Below are positions 12,049 to 25,300 of a DNA stretch of 64,000 bases, piece after piece. A program made the translations under genes and the position numbers. A model generated the notes under the pieces. The model was not told the origin of the DNA, did not search any database, and saw only the letters and a list, made by a program, of their open reading frames with translations. How positions within the stretch are numbered: position 1 is the first letter of the stretch; each line of letters opens with the position of its first letter. The DNA comes from Hanleya hanleyi (taxonomy: Eukaryota; Mollusca; Polyplacophora; Lepidopleurida; Hanleyidae): NCBI GenBank assembly GCA_036873755.1, contig JAVTVY010051717.1, positions 124,001 through 188,000 on the forward strand. Reading direction: 5' to 3'.

Positions 12049-13560
12049 GTAACCTTAACGTAACCCGCCATTTTCGAGTCATGTGATGCAATACTTGTTC
12101 AAAATTACAGATCTACCACACCTCTTGGATGATACGAAAGTTATTCATACCTATATATTTTGTAAGCCCAGGCAATATCTGTTTCCGAAGTGGTATGAAA
12201 ACCTGTAATGTATCAGATTTCTCGAGTCTGTTCTCCGCCGGATGAAGGCCGAACAGAATACGGTAAAGTACCGGATATCTCTGAGCGATAATGGAGACAC
12301 ACGATTCGCAAGCCATCTTATGGATGGCGAAGTGTACGCAAATGATGCGGGTGGGGAGGGGAGAGTCATGAGATATAATTCTTATGCAAATTGGATAGAA
12401 GACAATTTGTTGTTTTTTTCTATACCATTCGATGCAGATATGTATGGAAATTGTCGCCTATATGGCGGATGTCTCTTCTTTCGATACATTCTTGAATTTA
12501 TTGGACAAAAACGACCTTTTCTACCTCCATTTTAGAGAGGTAGTTCTCTGTATCCTGATAAGATCAAAATGCTGTGCTGAAATGATATTTATTGAGTCAG
12601 TAGGTTTGTTTTTTCTGAATTGAACAGTCTCGACAAAGCCTCTTTATGGGTGTTTATCGTCGTAGATTGACGGCGCAATCACATGCTTTTTGTCATAACT
12701 TTCTGATATTTTTGTTTTCAATTCTGATTAACTTATTATATCCATAGTGTCATATTTTACAGTATACAATAGAATTTCGATGGCTTTTTTGCGTTTCGTG
12801 GAAACGTGATCATGTCAGACGTCATCTTCACCAGCCAAGTCAACTACATCGCAAAGCTCTCTACGCTGCCTTGAAATTCTTGGCTGGTGGCAGAGGAGTA
12901 CTGCTCTGCGCCACCTAGCGGAAGTTTTAACGATGAGCGACTTTTTGCCTCCAGGAGTTGTTCCCCTTCAATTTCAAGTCGACCACACTCATAAGGCGAT
13001 TCGTTATCGTTCGACCGTGCAGCGCGTCCCAAAAGCTGATGCGACTGATTAGAACACCGAAAGTGGCCGTGAAAATGGTTCTCCTGATTTTTTTTTCGGC
13101 AGAATTTCCCCACACATTCGACACAGCTCGTTCTTAGTGGGGGCCGCCATCTTGGTAATCAACTGCTACGTAACGCGCATTTTGATTGGATGCAGCAAGC
13201 CGTCTCTGCATTCCACTCATCGATGAGGATTCACGTTCCAACTTTACTAGAGAAGTGTGCCAAGGCAATGTACAGAACAACGTGACTTGGCTAGAGAAGA
13301 TGGTCAGACGTTTGATCCGCTTATAAATAGAGAGGACTGCTTGTTTAATACATTCCTAATAATTTGTCGCTTGTGTTAATCGAGGTACATTGTATATGAC
13401 AAAACCTTCAATAGGAATGCTCCCCAACCTGTTTTAGAATATGGTGGGAATTTGTGTACAACAGAGCTGATTTGCCAGCTATTCCGTTGACCTCTTTCTC
13501 ACCATTTGGCTAATGTTACACGAAATAGAACAACTCTTAACAAAGTGTAACTGTGGTAAT
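12049..13560. other. No recognisable gene
   Basis: Only short open frames without recognisable domains are found on either strand, and no repeat partner was noticed elsewhere in the window. A region at ~13,140-13,330 resembles ordinary intergenic sequence. Confidence 0.5.
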
Positions 13561-13563
13561 TGT

Positions 13564-13790
13564 GTAAGTATACGTCATATTCAAGATAACAATGTAATAA
13601 TAAAATGTAATGAAGTTTTTCCTCCAAATTTCAATTGTATTAAAAGCAGTTTTCTGCAGTAGGAGAGCAGTCTTCACTGTCCCTTTTGATGTCAGAAATG
13701 ATGTTAACAACGTCATACTTCGAGCGTCCTGCATTGACTGCGAGATGTTAGGACAAGGGAGAGAATTCGACTGGCGCTTTTTTCGATATT
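13564..13790 (+). repeat. Dispersed repeat, copy 2 (partner at 4,387)
   Basis: Same-strand copy of the repeat at 4,387-4,625, beginning GTAAGTATACGTCATATTCA and ending near GGACAAGGGAGAGAATTCGA. It has diverged indels in the middle. No PLE is attached here. Confidence 0.75.
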
Positions 13791-14627
13791 AAAACAATAT
13801 TTTAAGACTTGCTAAATAGAAAGAAGGGCCTAATTGACCCCATGGACTACGACCACTTAAAACGAAATCTTGAGTCTTAGAGTGAGTTGCTGGTGGTGAG
13901 TGACCTTGACAAAGCATTGACCTTGACAAAGCATTCACCTTGACAATCCAGTGACCTTTTCACCTCAGTCTTGATATCCGACACATCCCATGGATGCATA
14001 TACTCACAAGAATGTGATTTTAAACGGTTTTCTGATTGTTTTCTTCTACCTTTTCACCACAACAGGTTTCTTGTTTGCCATCAGCGTGACTTATCCGTGA
14101 AATTGAATCACATTCTATATATCCTGTGCCATGTTTTCAAAATTTCCTGTTCTGGGTACCATATATTAAAATCTTTGCCCTATTTGACCTTTGATAATTT
14201 CAGAACCTGTCATACCGTCTCTGTCGGATGTATGCCCTCAGATAAATCAGTTTCGATGATTTACTAATTTTTAGGCCACAGTGACCTTCAAGTTTGACCT
14301 ACTGACCTCTATAGCTGACGTAGTCCAAAATAATATAAATAAACAATGAAACTACTTGAAAATATCACTTTTTGTTCGATCGTTAAACCTATCTGCGAGA
14401 TATTCAACATGATTTATAGTCAATATGAATGACAAGAAAACTGGAATGGTCGGCACTCGTCCAGAAAACATGGACTAAAAAAAATAGATGGATATATATT
14501 TATTTGTGCTCGTAAACGAGCCGGAAGTGGGGTGTGACCGTTGGCCTTGGAAATTAGCAGGTGGCACGTATGGACATGTCTGGTACCGTATGCAGCGAGG
14601 GTCTGAACAGGTCGGGGCCGTAATCTT
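13791..14627. other. Gene-free stretch with short CCTTGACAAAGCATT repeats
   Basis: GACCTTGACAAAGCATT occurs in immediate succession (two full copies and two partial ones, ~13,900-13,960). Apart from this microrepeat nothing could be supported. Confidence 0.5.
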
Positions 14628-15649
14628 GGATATGAAAGGCCGTTCGCGCCATAAATCCCTCTTTTAAACGTTCAAACTTTTTGAACGTTAAGAAATTATG
14701 AACGTTTAAAAAGTTTAAACGTTTAAACTTGCAACAACCAATCAGATGTCATGAATTGACATTTAGAAGACGTTTCCTGTCAAAAACCAAACGTTTCCGG
14801 TAGTAATATTCGATACTTTTGAACGTTTCCGATTAAAAGAATAACGTTTCCGGTTGTGATCGTCCAATCAAATTTGTTTACTTCTTTCTTACTGTAGACG
14901 TTTCCTGTCAAAAGCAAACGTTTCCGGTAGTAATATTCAAAAGTTTTAAACGTTTCCGGTTTAAGAGAAAACGTTTCCGGTATGTAGTCTATTTCAACCA
15001 ATCAAAATCGTCCTTACAAATTAGAGCGTCTTTAGCGCCGGGACAATTTGCGCGGGACATGATGGCGGACGGCTGGCTGATTGCAAGTTTGCCCATCATG
15101 CCAATTAGCAACAGATCGAGTCGACTGCAGCCGATCAGAACCCGATTCGAAAGACCCATAACCCTTACAAATATTCGCGCATATATACACAGGTTGCCAA
15201 CATTTACAATCGGGTCCCACTTCCGGAAAACTCTTCGAATGAAGGGAGACAACTCGATTAACATGCAAATAAACGGGCAATGGCTCAAGACGACTCACAT
15301 TTATAGTCGGGATTTAACGTCATATAGCGGAGGAAATTTATCAATGCGATACATTAGTCACAGAACTTATATTCATGCTTTGTTTATAATAAATATTCTT
15401 ATGACAAATTCTCAGTCAATTAATATTATAGCAATCTTCAAACCTAGGCCTATAGGGCAGTGGGTAAGGCCTATTCCGCGATAATATGACGGGGGATACG
15501 CCCGAGATGGTAACCAACAGTTGATAACTCTGCCGGTATATCTCAGATATTTGATTCTGTTTAGTTATGAGTAAACCTATACAGATACCCGTTTCAGAAG
15601 TATATCGTTTGCCACACATTTCTTTTACCTCACGACGAGAAGTTTACCG

Positions 15650-16420
15650 TAAAAGATGGTGTCGATTCGACGGGAATTTTCCGCAATACACCGACACAAA
15701 AAGTTTTAATAACTTTCATTGAAAACGCATCCGTAAAATACAAATCTAAATAGTTTTCATTTTGAGTATTATAGGGTCTTGAAAATATAAACATTTTTGT
15801 ATATTCTTCGTTTTTCTTGTAACGTTTACAAGAAAAGTTGGAGCTGAATTCGCCGAGAATTTTCTGCGATATACGACGCCAGGTTTCAATACCGGTAACT
15901 TACTTTGAAAGACGCATCCACAAAATAAAAATCTAACTGCTTATTTTTCTTCTCAAGTATTGTAGGATCATAAAATATAAATATTGTTTCTGTATCTTAG
16001 CCGTTTTCTTGTAATATTTATCGAAAAAGTTAGTGTCAATTCGCCAGGAATTTTCCGCGATATACCGCTACCGACACTAGGTATTGATATCTTTACTTGA
16101 AAAGGCTTCCGTAAAATAAAAGTTCCAAAGGCATAAATTTCTTCTCTAATATTATAGGATCATGAAATAAAATATTATTTCTGTTTCTTTATCAGGTTCC
16201 TTGTAATATCATGAATGGGAAAAGACGGTGTCGATTTGACGGGAATTTTTCGCGATATTCCTGACAGTATAGATTTTGATAACTTTCCTTTGCAAACGCA
16301 TCCAGAAAATAAAAACCTAAATACATATTTTTATCTCAGTATTATAGGATTATTAAATTATAAATGTCATGAATTATTATCGCAAATAATATCATTATCC
16401 TCAGCTATTTCTTGAAATGT
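15650..16420 (+). repeat. ~190-bp tandem array, four diverged units
   Basis: Four units spaced 187-195 bp apart, each beginning near GTGTCGATTCGACGGGAATT (or diverged equivalents) and containing TTCCGCGATATACCG, a GAAAACGCATCCGTAAAATA-like stretch and ATTATAGGATCATGAAAATA-like sequence. AT-rich and non-coding. It lies only on the left side of the inner inverted pair. Confidence 0.8.
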
Positions 16421-16854
16421 TTACTTGTACACACGTAACACTATTTGCCCGGAATTCTGCCGAAGTTCGCCAGGATAGAGTTCCATATAAAAATCATAGG
16501 TTGAGACCAATAGATATCCGGTAGCTAAAATGACACCCAAGACCTTGACTCAAAACGATATTTGGTGTATGTCACGGCGGATAAAAAGTGGCATCAAAAC
16601 ACTAGATTGCTCTTGATCAAAGTGGCAAATGGATATAAAATGACAATTTGGTCAGAAAGGATACGAAAGTTTTGTGTTTTGTGAACACAATGGTACCGTG
16701 CCATTAGTACTAAATTATATTTCTAAATATGCAGAGGCATTGGTCTAGCCCCATACAGAAGATAAGGTATCTTATAAGAATAAAGTTCAAATTTAAACTT
16801 ATTTCCGTAGGACATGAAATATAAAACTTAAAAATAGCCCATGCAGTTTAACGT

Positions 16855-17266
16855 ATATGAGTAGTATACAGCAAGCATTACAGCGCTAGTTGACCTGACG
16901 TAAGAATCTGGAGTCGAGGTCAAGTGCATTATAGTACCGCCAAAAACCGGCAAAAGAGTGCGCCGTCTCAAAAAGGACGCCGTCTCATGTGGAGGTCATG
17001 TGGAGGTCACGTGATGGTCAAGTGCATGGGGCATGTATTCCTCCGCAGTGATGTTGTCTGGCGGTGATGCGGTCTGCCTCCGCGTACAGAAAGTATTCCC
17101 CAGACTTCAAATACGCTGCATGGACCGATTGGGTCGAGTGGGGTGTCAAAGTGAAGCTCTCCTCCAGGACCATATGGAATGCATGTACTGGTTTTTTTCC
17201 ATCATGCGGCGGTCACGTGATTAGGAATGCATGTACTGACTTGTATGCCGTCCATTCATTTGAGTC
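16855..17266 (+). repeat. Inner inverted arm, left (partner 18,484-18,908)
   Basis: Reverse complement of 18,484-18,908. Landmarks are TATACAGCAAGCATTACAG, CGCCGTCTCAAAAAGGACG, GTGATGCGGTCTGCCTCCGC and GGAATGCATGTACTG. The middle part (GTCACGTG ... GATGCGGTCTGG ... ACCGATTGGGTCGAGTG) is also the b-module of the 28,640-28,895 and 38,660-38,965 arms of the large palindrome. Confidence 0.88.
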
Positions 17267-17329
17267 GGGGACTTGGGGTCCCTACGGAAGGATTTTGCAA
17301 GTCATGGGTGGGTGTATGTAAAATGAGGA

Positions 17330-18255
17330 TTTGTCTCGAAAATATAAAAAGCGGAACACGGACTTTACCCCTACAATAGAGGAAAACCCCTATCAACTCT
17401 ATCCCAAAGGGCTAATATCGGTCCCCGGGTTTATCGGGTTCTGCCTGGAGTGGGTGTATGTAAATTGAGGATTTGTCTCCAAAATATAAAAAGCGGAACA
17501 CGGACTTTACCCCTAAAATAGGGGGAAACTCCTATCAACCACGTCTAGTGGGGCTCATCGGAGCCTGCCGACAGAGGTAGGATGGGGGAGTGGGTGTATG
17601 TAAATTGAGGATTTGTCCCGACAATATAAAAAGCGGAACACGGACTTTACCCCTACAATAGAGGAAAACTCCTATCAACCTTGTCCAAAAGTTCGAATAT
17701 CGGTCCCCCGGGCTTATCGGGGCCTGCTGAGAGAGGTAGGGTGGGGGAGTGGGTGCATGTAAATTCAGGATTTGTTCTCGAAAATTTAAAAAGCGGAACA
17801 CGGACTTTACCCCTAAAATAGGGGAAAACTCCCATCAATCACGTCTAGTGGGGCTTATCGGAGCCTGCCGACAGAGATAGGATGGGGGAGTGGGTGCATG
17901 TAAATTGAGGATTTGTCCCGAAAATATAAAAAGCGGAACACGGACTTTACCCCTACAATAGGGGAAAACTCCTATCAACCTTTTCCAAAAGTTCGAATAT
18001 CGGTCTCCCGGGCTTATCGGGGCCTGCTGAGAGAGGTAGGGTGGGGGAGCGGGTGCATGTAAATTGAGGATTTGTCCCCGAAAATATAAAAAGCGGAACA
18101 CGGACTTTACCCCTAAAAGAGAGGAAAACTCCTATCAACCACGTCTAGTGGGGCTTATCGGGGTCTGCCGACAGAGGTAGAGTGGGGGAGTGGGTGTATG
18201 TAAATTTAGAATTTGCCCCGAAAATATAAAAGTGGAACACGGACTTTACCCCGAA
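17330..18255 (+). repeat. ~150-bp tandem array (c-module), seven units
   Basis: Seven units spaced about 140-158 bp, each with AAATATAAAAAGCGGAACAC, GGACTTTACCCCTA and a GGGGAAAACTCCTATCAACC segment. Two subtypes alternate (one with GTCTAGTGGGGCTTATCGG, one with TCCAAAAGTTCGAATATCGG), giving a ~300-bp higher-order period. The same unit occurs as one or two copies at 28,905-29,105, 38,450-38,650 and, diverged, at 58,530-58,780. Open frames on the minus strand reading PTPPSYL-like repeats are artefacts of the periodicity. Confidence 0.9.
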
Positions 18256-18264
18256 AATAGGGGA

Positions 18265-18445
18265 GGAGCACCCGACTGGACTAATGGTTCGTCCGTTTTC
18301 AATATTCTGCGCATGCGCAGTCTGGCCGTAGTATAGAAAGCAGACATTTTGGGGGGTATGTGGGGGTGTGTTTGGGGTAGAGATGCACCGCTATGGGTCC
18401 GAATGGGTCGTGGAAGGTGTCAAAGTGAACAAATACCTTCCTTCA
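18265..18445 (+). repeat. e/f-module with TGCGCATGCGCA palindrome
   Basis: A segment with CATCCGACTGGACTAATGG-like start (here CACCCGACTGGACTAATGG), TTCGTCCGTTTTC, CTGCGCATGCGCAGTCTGG, GTAGTATAGAAAG and TGTTTGGGGTAGAGATG. The same order occurs at 32,728-33,205, 37,190-37,660 (inverted) and 59,395-59,600, linking this element to the other two large loci. Confidence 0.85.
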
Positions 18446-18483
18446 CTGCCCCAAAATGCCCACTTTGGCTACAACTCGTACAC

Positions 18484-18908
18484 GACTCAAATGAATGGAC
18501 GGCATACAAGTCTGTACATGCATTCCTAATCACGTGACCGCCGCATGATGGAAAAAACCCAGATACAAGTCAGTACATGCATTCCACATGGTCCTGGAGG
18601 AGCGCTTCACTTTGACTCCTCATGCACTCGACCCAGTCGGTCCATGCAGCGTATTTGAAGTCTGGGGAATACTTTCTGTCCGCGGAGGTAGACCGCATCA
18701 CCGCTAGACCACATCACTGAGGTGGAATACATGCCCCATGCACTTGACCATCACGTGACCTCCACATGACCTCCACATGAGACGGCGTCCTTTTTGAGAC
18801 GGCGCACTCATTTGCCGGTTTTTGGCGGTACTATAATGCACTTGACCTCGACGCCAGATTCTTACGCCAGGTCAGCTAGCACTGTAATGCTTGCTGTATA
18901 CTACTTAT
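18484..18908 (-). repeat. Inner inverted arm, right (partner 16,855-17,266)
   Basis: Reverse complement of 16,855-17,266, ending at CTGTAATGCTTGCTGTATAC, just inside the right outer arm. Confidence 0.88.
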
Positions 18909-19690
18909 ATGCCGTACTGAAGGCCTGAGTTCATTCACTGCAAAAATGTTCATTCGCTCATAATTTGTCATAACAATTTTATTATATACAAAAACAAATT
19001 TAAGCTTTGTGACAAATGAATCGTATCCATAAATTTCGTTTCAATATGTGACGCTAAACCACGACTATAAATGATAATCGTTTCGGACCATTGCCTATAA
19101 ATTTGAATGTTAATCGAGTTGTCCCCCTAGATACTTTCGAGCTTTTGCCTACAGCAGAGGGCGCACATCCTGTTTACAAACAGCGATAACGTCGCAGGAT
19201 TTTGGAGTAACGGTTTTTTGAGGAGATACAATCTACATTTTCCTCCTGTGTGAGGCAACTTGAACTGTACCAGGCCATGTTGCGAATATATAATATATGC
19301 TCGAATATTTGTAAGGGCTATTTTAATTGGTTAGAACAGACTACATACCGGAAACGTTTTGCCAGAGGACATTCACAAGTTTTGATGTTGAGGTTTGAAT
19401 ATACGCGGCACAAATAAAAAAATTTGATTGAACGATCATAACCGGAAACGTTTAAAAGTCTCGAATATTACTACCGGAAGCGTTTGCCTTTTGACAGGAA
19501 ACGTCTAAAGTATTGAGTGTTACAACAGGAAACGTTCGCTTTTTAACAGGAAACGTCTTCTAAATGTCAATTCATGACATCTGATTGGTTGGTGCAAGTT
19601 TAAACGTTTAAACTTTTTAAACGTTCACAATTTCTAAACGTTTAAAACGTTTGAACGTTCAATAGATGGATTTATGGCGCGAACGGCCTT

Positions 19691-21556
19691 GCATACTTGG
19701 ACACGATGTGATGAAGGTGATAATAAAGCGTATAATGCCCAATATGCCTTGTGTGTGGGAGGGAGTGGGAGTACTCACTCACTGACTCACGGCTTACCTA
19801 ATCATTCACTCAATCACTCAAGCAATCACCGTGATACCATCCCAGTCGTATTGAAGAGTACTTGGGTCCAGGAGTTTCGTTTGGTGAAAGCGAGAGGTTT
19901 CTCGCCTCTTTCTTTCTCAGTAGAGCATTCCACTTCCGAGTGTGCATGCGAAGTCCATCCATGAGAGCCCGTCCAAGTCCACACTGAAATCACCCTTTTT
20001 CTACTAATCTCCAAATGCGCATGCATGCGCGTACCACAGATCGACGTCACCACATCAGTCTTGCTGTGCACAACGAACGCTTCCATAGGATACATAGCAC
20101 GACATATTTGGATTAAATAAACCCCCAAAACTTCCACATCAAGTGCCCTTTCTCTACCACTCCTCGTTTGCGAATGCACAGAATGGTGTCACTGCTGAAC
20201 GCCACCTATCTGCCTGACTACTTAACAGGTGCTCCAATAAGGCACCAAACACGACACGTATGTGCCCCGTATGACCAGCATATTTCTCAAAACTTTCACA
20301 ACAGGCTTTCGTATCGAGTGCGCCCACACACGATGACGTCACCGACTAACATCACAGAATGGTTATGCGACCAAGTCTGTCTAACTCTACAGCGTGAATT
20401 GATTCGATCGAATTCACACACCCTACTCTCTCAACTCGCCCTTACATGCTTAGAGATTTCCGGGACGTCCCTTGACTGTGGCCGATATTTGTGTTTTCAA
20501 CCCCAGCATTTTGCTTTGCTACGACAAGCTCAAGCTTGCTCCGGCACGTTCTGACTTGTTAACCCTCGCTGCGTAGGGTACCAGACATATCCAGACCCGC
20601 ACAATGACAACTGTACAATACGGTTGAGTCAGGTACAGATAGGAGTAGAGTACACACAGCCCGGACGTGTGAATGTAAGTGAGTGTAAGTGTATGCTATG
20701 ATGCTATGGAATTCGGCGGCGGTTCTTCTCCAATTCGGCGGCCTGGTCCCGGCCCGGCGGCGGCAAGAATTCAGCGGCCTGATCACGGCCCTTCTCCGGC
20801 CCGGCAATGTATTGAATTTCTTCTCCCCGATACAATTTGTGCGTCCTCTCGCCTCGGAGTTTCTGGTGGACTGCCTCGTTTCAGCGGGAGTCCGGTTTAT
20901 ATAGGGCTACCGCTCTTCTGCGGATAAAGGTAGAAACAGAACGCTCTCCTGCAGATAAATGTAGAAACAGAAGTCGACGATGCCAGCGCCCTCTTTATTG
21001 TCAAATTACCACACTTCCCCGATCAGTTTATCTGGACTTCGCTGGATAAATATGGCTATGGAGGAACAAACCATAATTCATAACGGACGTAACTGGTAAA
21101 TCTCAGCTTCCAACTCTCTCTAGTTAATTCATACGACGACCGCAAAGTTCACTGTCCTTCATCTGCATATTCTTCAATGTTGACTTCCGGATTCCTGACT
21201 GACGTCATCTACAGCGAAACAAGCGAGCTTCACCAGGGTTCCTTTCGCCGTCCCGACTGATCGTTTGAGATAACTTCACCGGGATTTCGAGGCATTGTCT
21301 GTCTCCAGGATTATTTTAGATCATTCTAGGAAAATTACAGCGTTGAATTCCATCAGGTAAGTGAACTGCACACGTAAACACAATGTCACTTTCGATTTCA
21401 CAGTAGTCACGTGTCGAAACACCAGCAGTGATTTATTAAAGGGGAACCCAAGGGGATTCTGCACTTTCGTTACACTGGTAATTCATAAGAGTCAAGTCAA
21501 TTTGAATCTTGCATTTAATTCCCAGATTTTGGTGAAACATGCACATTGGAACAGTG
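19691..21556. other. No recognisable gene; short microsatellite and GC-rich patch
   Basis: A CACTCACTCACTGACTCAC-type microsatellite lies at ~19,774-19,825. A GC-rich patch with TTCGGCGG / CCGGCCC steps lies at ~20,700-20,815. Several 60-130-residue open frames on both strands show no recognisable domain. This is the left flank of the Ty3/gypsy insertion, whose target duplication AGTCC is at 21,557-21,561. Confidence 0.5.
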
Positions 21557-21561
21557 AGTCC

Positions 21562-21744
21562 TGTAATATCCTATCACTGTCCGTGGATATTAGAATAAAT
21601 AGACACAACTCAAGACGTGTTCAAGCACACTGTATTCGCACATGGCGTGATCAACGACACACAGACAAGACACACAGACAATGCAGGGTTACTACAAAGT
21701 TATCACTGCGCGTACAATACGAATGCGGATCAGCGGATATAACA
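21562..21744 (-). repeat. Ty3/gypsy 3' LTR
   Basis: 183 bp, plus-strand start TGTAATATCCTATCACTGTC, end GATCAGCGGATATAACA. Matches the split LTR at 26,408-27,066. AGTCC precedes it. Confidence 0.96.
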
Positions 21745-21757
21745 TCCCTCCCCTTTT
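21745..21757 (-). promoter_or_regulatory. Polypurine tract
   Basis: Read on the minus strand, AAAAGGGGAGGGA abuts the 3' LTR directly. This is the expected place and composition for the primer of plus-strand DNA synthesis. Confidence 0.85.
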
Positions 21758-22337
21758 GAGATACTTTCTTCCACGGAAGTTATGACTTAACAGGCCAAGA
21801 GGATATTTCGTTTACTGCATTGGAATGTACTGAACAAGATAATGCTTATCTAGAAAATACAAACAAACTCAACTCGAACAGTTAAAGTTCAAAAATCCAG
21901 CGACTTCGATATCCAATAGTGCATCTTAAGTAGTCTTTAGGTGTAAAGTTCAAGTCACAATTCAAATCTCAAATCGAACACCTTAGTCTTTACCGCACAC
22001 ACAAGACACTCAAGTTAAACGGAGAACTGATTACTTCTGCTTGAGTACATAAACATTGGATCCATGCATTATAACTGGAACAATGTCCTGTTTGACGTAA
22101 CTGAACTGTTAGGCAATTAATGTTAAAGTCCAAACAACAGTATCTAACTTTCAACCTAAAGTGTTATCATTATAGGTGCTTTAACTATTTAGCAGCGATA
22201 AATGAACTGTTACTGTCTTATTCCACATTTTCACCAAAAATTAAAAAAATCAAAAAAAATCACAAAGGACAACGGTCCAATATCCACTCCTGGAATTAGT
22301 TCGCACAATCCTGGAATTAGTTCGCACAATCCTGGAA
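21758..22337 (-). other. Ty3/gypsy 3' untranslated region
   Basis: Non-coding stretch between the end of pol and the purine tract. At ~22,285-22,340, overlapping the end of the reading frame region, a 24-bp sequence with TCCTGGAATTAGTTCGCACA is repeated three times. An A-rich tract precedes it at ~22,240-22,260. Confidence 0.6.
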
Positions 22338-25300
22338 TTAGGTGACATAATCCTCTAAGTATGTTGGAGCTCGTCTGGTTCGCTCTGACGTTCGAATCAG
22401 TTGATTTTGCGGAACTGGAAGAACCAATCCAGTTGTAACATCCTCGATGTCTTCAAGTACATCTACTGTTGGTGGTCCTACGAACTTCTTCATGTGAGCT
22501 ACGTTTCGTCGTATGAGACGATCGTCACTGGCGCGAAGCGTAACTGCATTCCCGTTTCGTTTCACCACTGTGTACGGATTTCGAACATTGTTGACAGTTT
22601 GTTCTTTCGCTTTTGTCGCAGAAGAACTTTATCGCCTACACTGATGGGTGATGTTTTAGCCATTCGCTTTTTGTCAGCGTAGAACTTTCCTTTCATCTTT
22701 TGGCTACAATCACGTTTGCGTGCTTCAGCATGTTTTGGTATTTCAACACTAATGTCCTTGAACTGAGGCAACTTTGTATTGAACTTGCGTCCACACAACA
22801 GTTCAGCAGGACTTACTCCGGTTGACGCATGAGGCGTCGTCCTGTATGCAAGGAGGAATGACGGCATCTCATTTTTCCAGTCCTTGGATTCAGTAACAGA
22901 GGTACGAATCGATTTCAGCAACGTCTGATTCATTCGTTCTACTGTGCCATTGGCTTGAGGCCAATATGGAGTCACTTTCCGGTGTTTTATGTCGTGAGTA
23001 TTAAGATACTCTTCGAATTCACTGGACACGATCTGAGGGCCATTGTCAGACACAATGGTTTCTGGATATCCATGTCTTGAGAAGATTTTATCAAGTGCTC
23101 CCATGAGTGCGTTTGATGTGGTGGAGTGCATTATCGCGACTTCCGGCCATCGCGAATGGAGATCGACAACTACGAGTATGCTTTCTCCACTGGGAAATGG
23201 TCCCAGGAAATCAAGAGAAACATCTTGCCAAGGTTTCTCGGGTAACTCCGTTGGTTGGATCGGCTCTGGCGATGGCGGCGTTCCAACAACTTGACAAGCA
23301 ACACACTTCCGAACAAAATGTTCTGCATCACGATCAATGGCCGGCCACCATACTTTATCTCTCATGCGTTGTTTCGTTCTGACTACACCTTGATGTCCTT
23401 CGTGGGCCAGTTTCAATACTTGTTCACGAAGAGTTTCTGGAATTATCATTCTGGTGCCACGCAACACAATGTTCCCAATAACAGACAGTTCTTGACGTAC
23501 ATTCTTGTACGGACTAACTGTAGGGTCGCATCGGTCCCAGCTACCAGTCTGAATACGTTGTGTTACATCCTGTAACGTGCAGTCTTGTACCGTCGCGGCA
23601 GTGATTTCGTCCAGAGTCATCGCTTTCGGGACCGCGTTTTCAGCTACAAAATTGATGTATTCCTCTGCGATATTTCGCTTCCTGGAGTTGTCTAGAACTA
23701 ACAGTCTAGAAAATGGATCAGCAGCGTTCGTCCGACCAGGTTGGTACCTCACTGTAAATCGGTATGGTTGTAGTCGGAGAACCCATCTCTCGATCCGTGC
23801 AGGGGGTTTTGAAGTCGAACTGTAAATAACCTCTAAAGGCTTGTGGTCTGTTATCAGCTCAAACTCACTTCCGTAAAGGTATACGTGGAACCTTTCACAG
23901 CCCCAAACTACAGCCAAAGATTCCTTTTCTGTCTGGCTATAGCGTCTCTCGACATCAGTTAAAGTCCGGCTTGCGTAAGCCACTGGGCGGAAACATCCAT
24001 CATCCTGCTGTTGCATCAGGATTCCACCCAGTCCGACAGGACTCGCGTCAACCACTAGTCGAGTGGCAGCTGTAGCGTCGTAATATGCCATAACATCGGC
24101 ACTTGTCAACCTGCGTTTCAACTCGTCGAAGGAATCTGTCTGTTCCTTACCCCAGTTCCACTCAGTCTTGGAACGTGTCAGATGTCGCAATGGCTCTGCA
24201 ACCGTTGCCAAGTCAGATATAAATCTACCCATGTAATTCACAAGTCCAAGGAATCCTCGAACTTCAGCAGCGTTCTTTGGTTGACGGAATTCGCGGACGG
24301 CTTTAACCTTCTCGGCATCTGGTCCAATTCCTCGACCCGACAGAACGTGACCCATGAACACCAGTTTGTTCATGCTGAACATACACTTACTCGGCTGGAG
24401 TGTAAGATGTGCCTCACGTAGACGAACCAATACCTTCTCCAAACGTTCATCGTGCTCCTGCTGTGTTCTCCCAAAAATAATAATATCATCAAAGATATTA
24501 CGAACACCTTCACACCCCTGGAGAACCTGATGGATTGTATTCTGATACATCTCAGGTGCTGAGCTTATGCCAAACATCAGCCGTTTGTATCGCCATAGAC
24601 CCTCATGTGACGAGAATGTTGTTATCGAGCGAGACTCACTGTCCAACTCGATCTGATGATAACCTCAGTTTAAGTCCAGTTTTGTGAAAACTGTAGCACC
24701 ATTCATTTCGTGCAATACTTCATCTATGGTCGGAATCGGATGGCGTTCTCGTATGATTGCCTCATTAGCACGACGCATGTCAACGCATATCCTAACGTCA
24801 CCACTTCATTTGGGGACGATCACCATTGGGGAGACCCAGGGTGTGGGGCCATTTACTTTTTCGATCACATCCATTCTCCCCAATTCAGCCAATTTCGCAC
24901 TAACAGCTTTGCGAATGTTAAAAGGTAGTCTCCTGGCTGGCTGTGCAACAGGACGGACTTCTGTGTCAATGTGAATCTTAGCCTGAAAATCCTTGAGTTT
25001 GCCCAATCCAGAAAATAGGTCACTGTATTTTGTCTTGATTTCAGTCTCAGAGAGTAATGCGTTAACTGCTCCTGGACCAATGCGTAGTAGACCTAACTGT
25101 ATGGCAGTCTCTTGACCAAGCAATGGAACATGTGATCCCGGTACGACAACAATGTCAGCTGTCCGAGTTGTATTGCCGACTTGAATACAACCTTGGAATT
25201 TTCCGAGTGTTTCCAAAGGCTTTGATGCACCATAAGGAAACAGTTTTGTTTTGCTAGGAGTTAACGCGACACCAGTCTGAGCGATCATTTTCCAGTTTTC

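Larger units (their letters stand above)
14628..19690. mobile_element. Composite foldback element, ~780-bp outer inverted arms
   Basis: Outer arms 14,628-15,432 and ~18,918-19,690 are reverse complements with small gaps. They begin with GGCCGTTCGCGCCATAAATC, run through a field of AACGTTTCCGGT / TTTAAACGTT motifs, then through CTTACAAATATTCG and ACAACTCGATTAACAT. Inside lie a ~190-bp tandem array (15,650-16,420), an inner inverted pair (16,855-17,266 with 18,484-18,908), a ~150-bp tandem array (17,330-18,255) and one module with TGCGCATGCGCA (18,265-18,445). No transposase was found. The inner parts match modules in the 28.1-39.5 kb palindrome and at 57.9-59.8 kb, so this is a related terminus-derived element. 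Confidence 0.85.

Noticed and set aside
20168..20554. Open frame of 128 residues on the plus strand
   Set aside because: No recognisable domain, no splice or start context, and low-complexity His/Thr-rich content; treated as chance.
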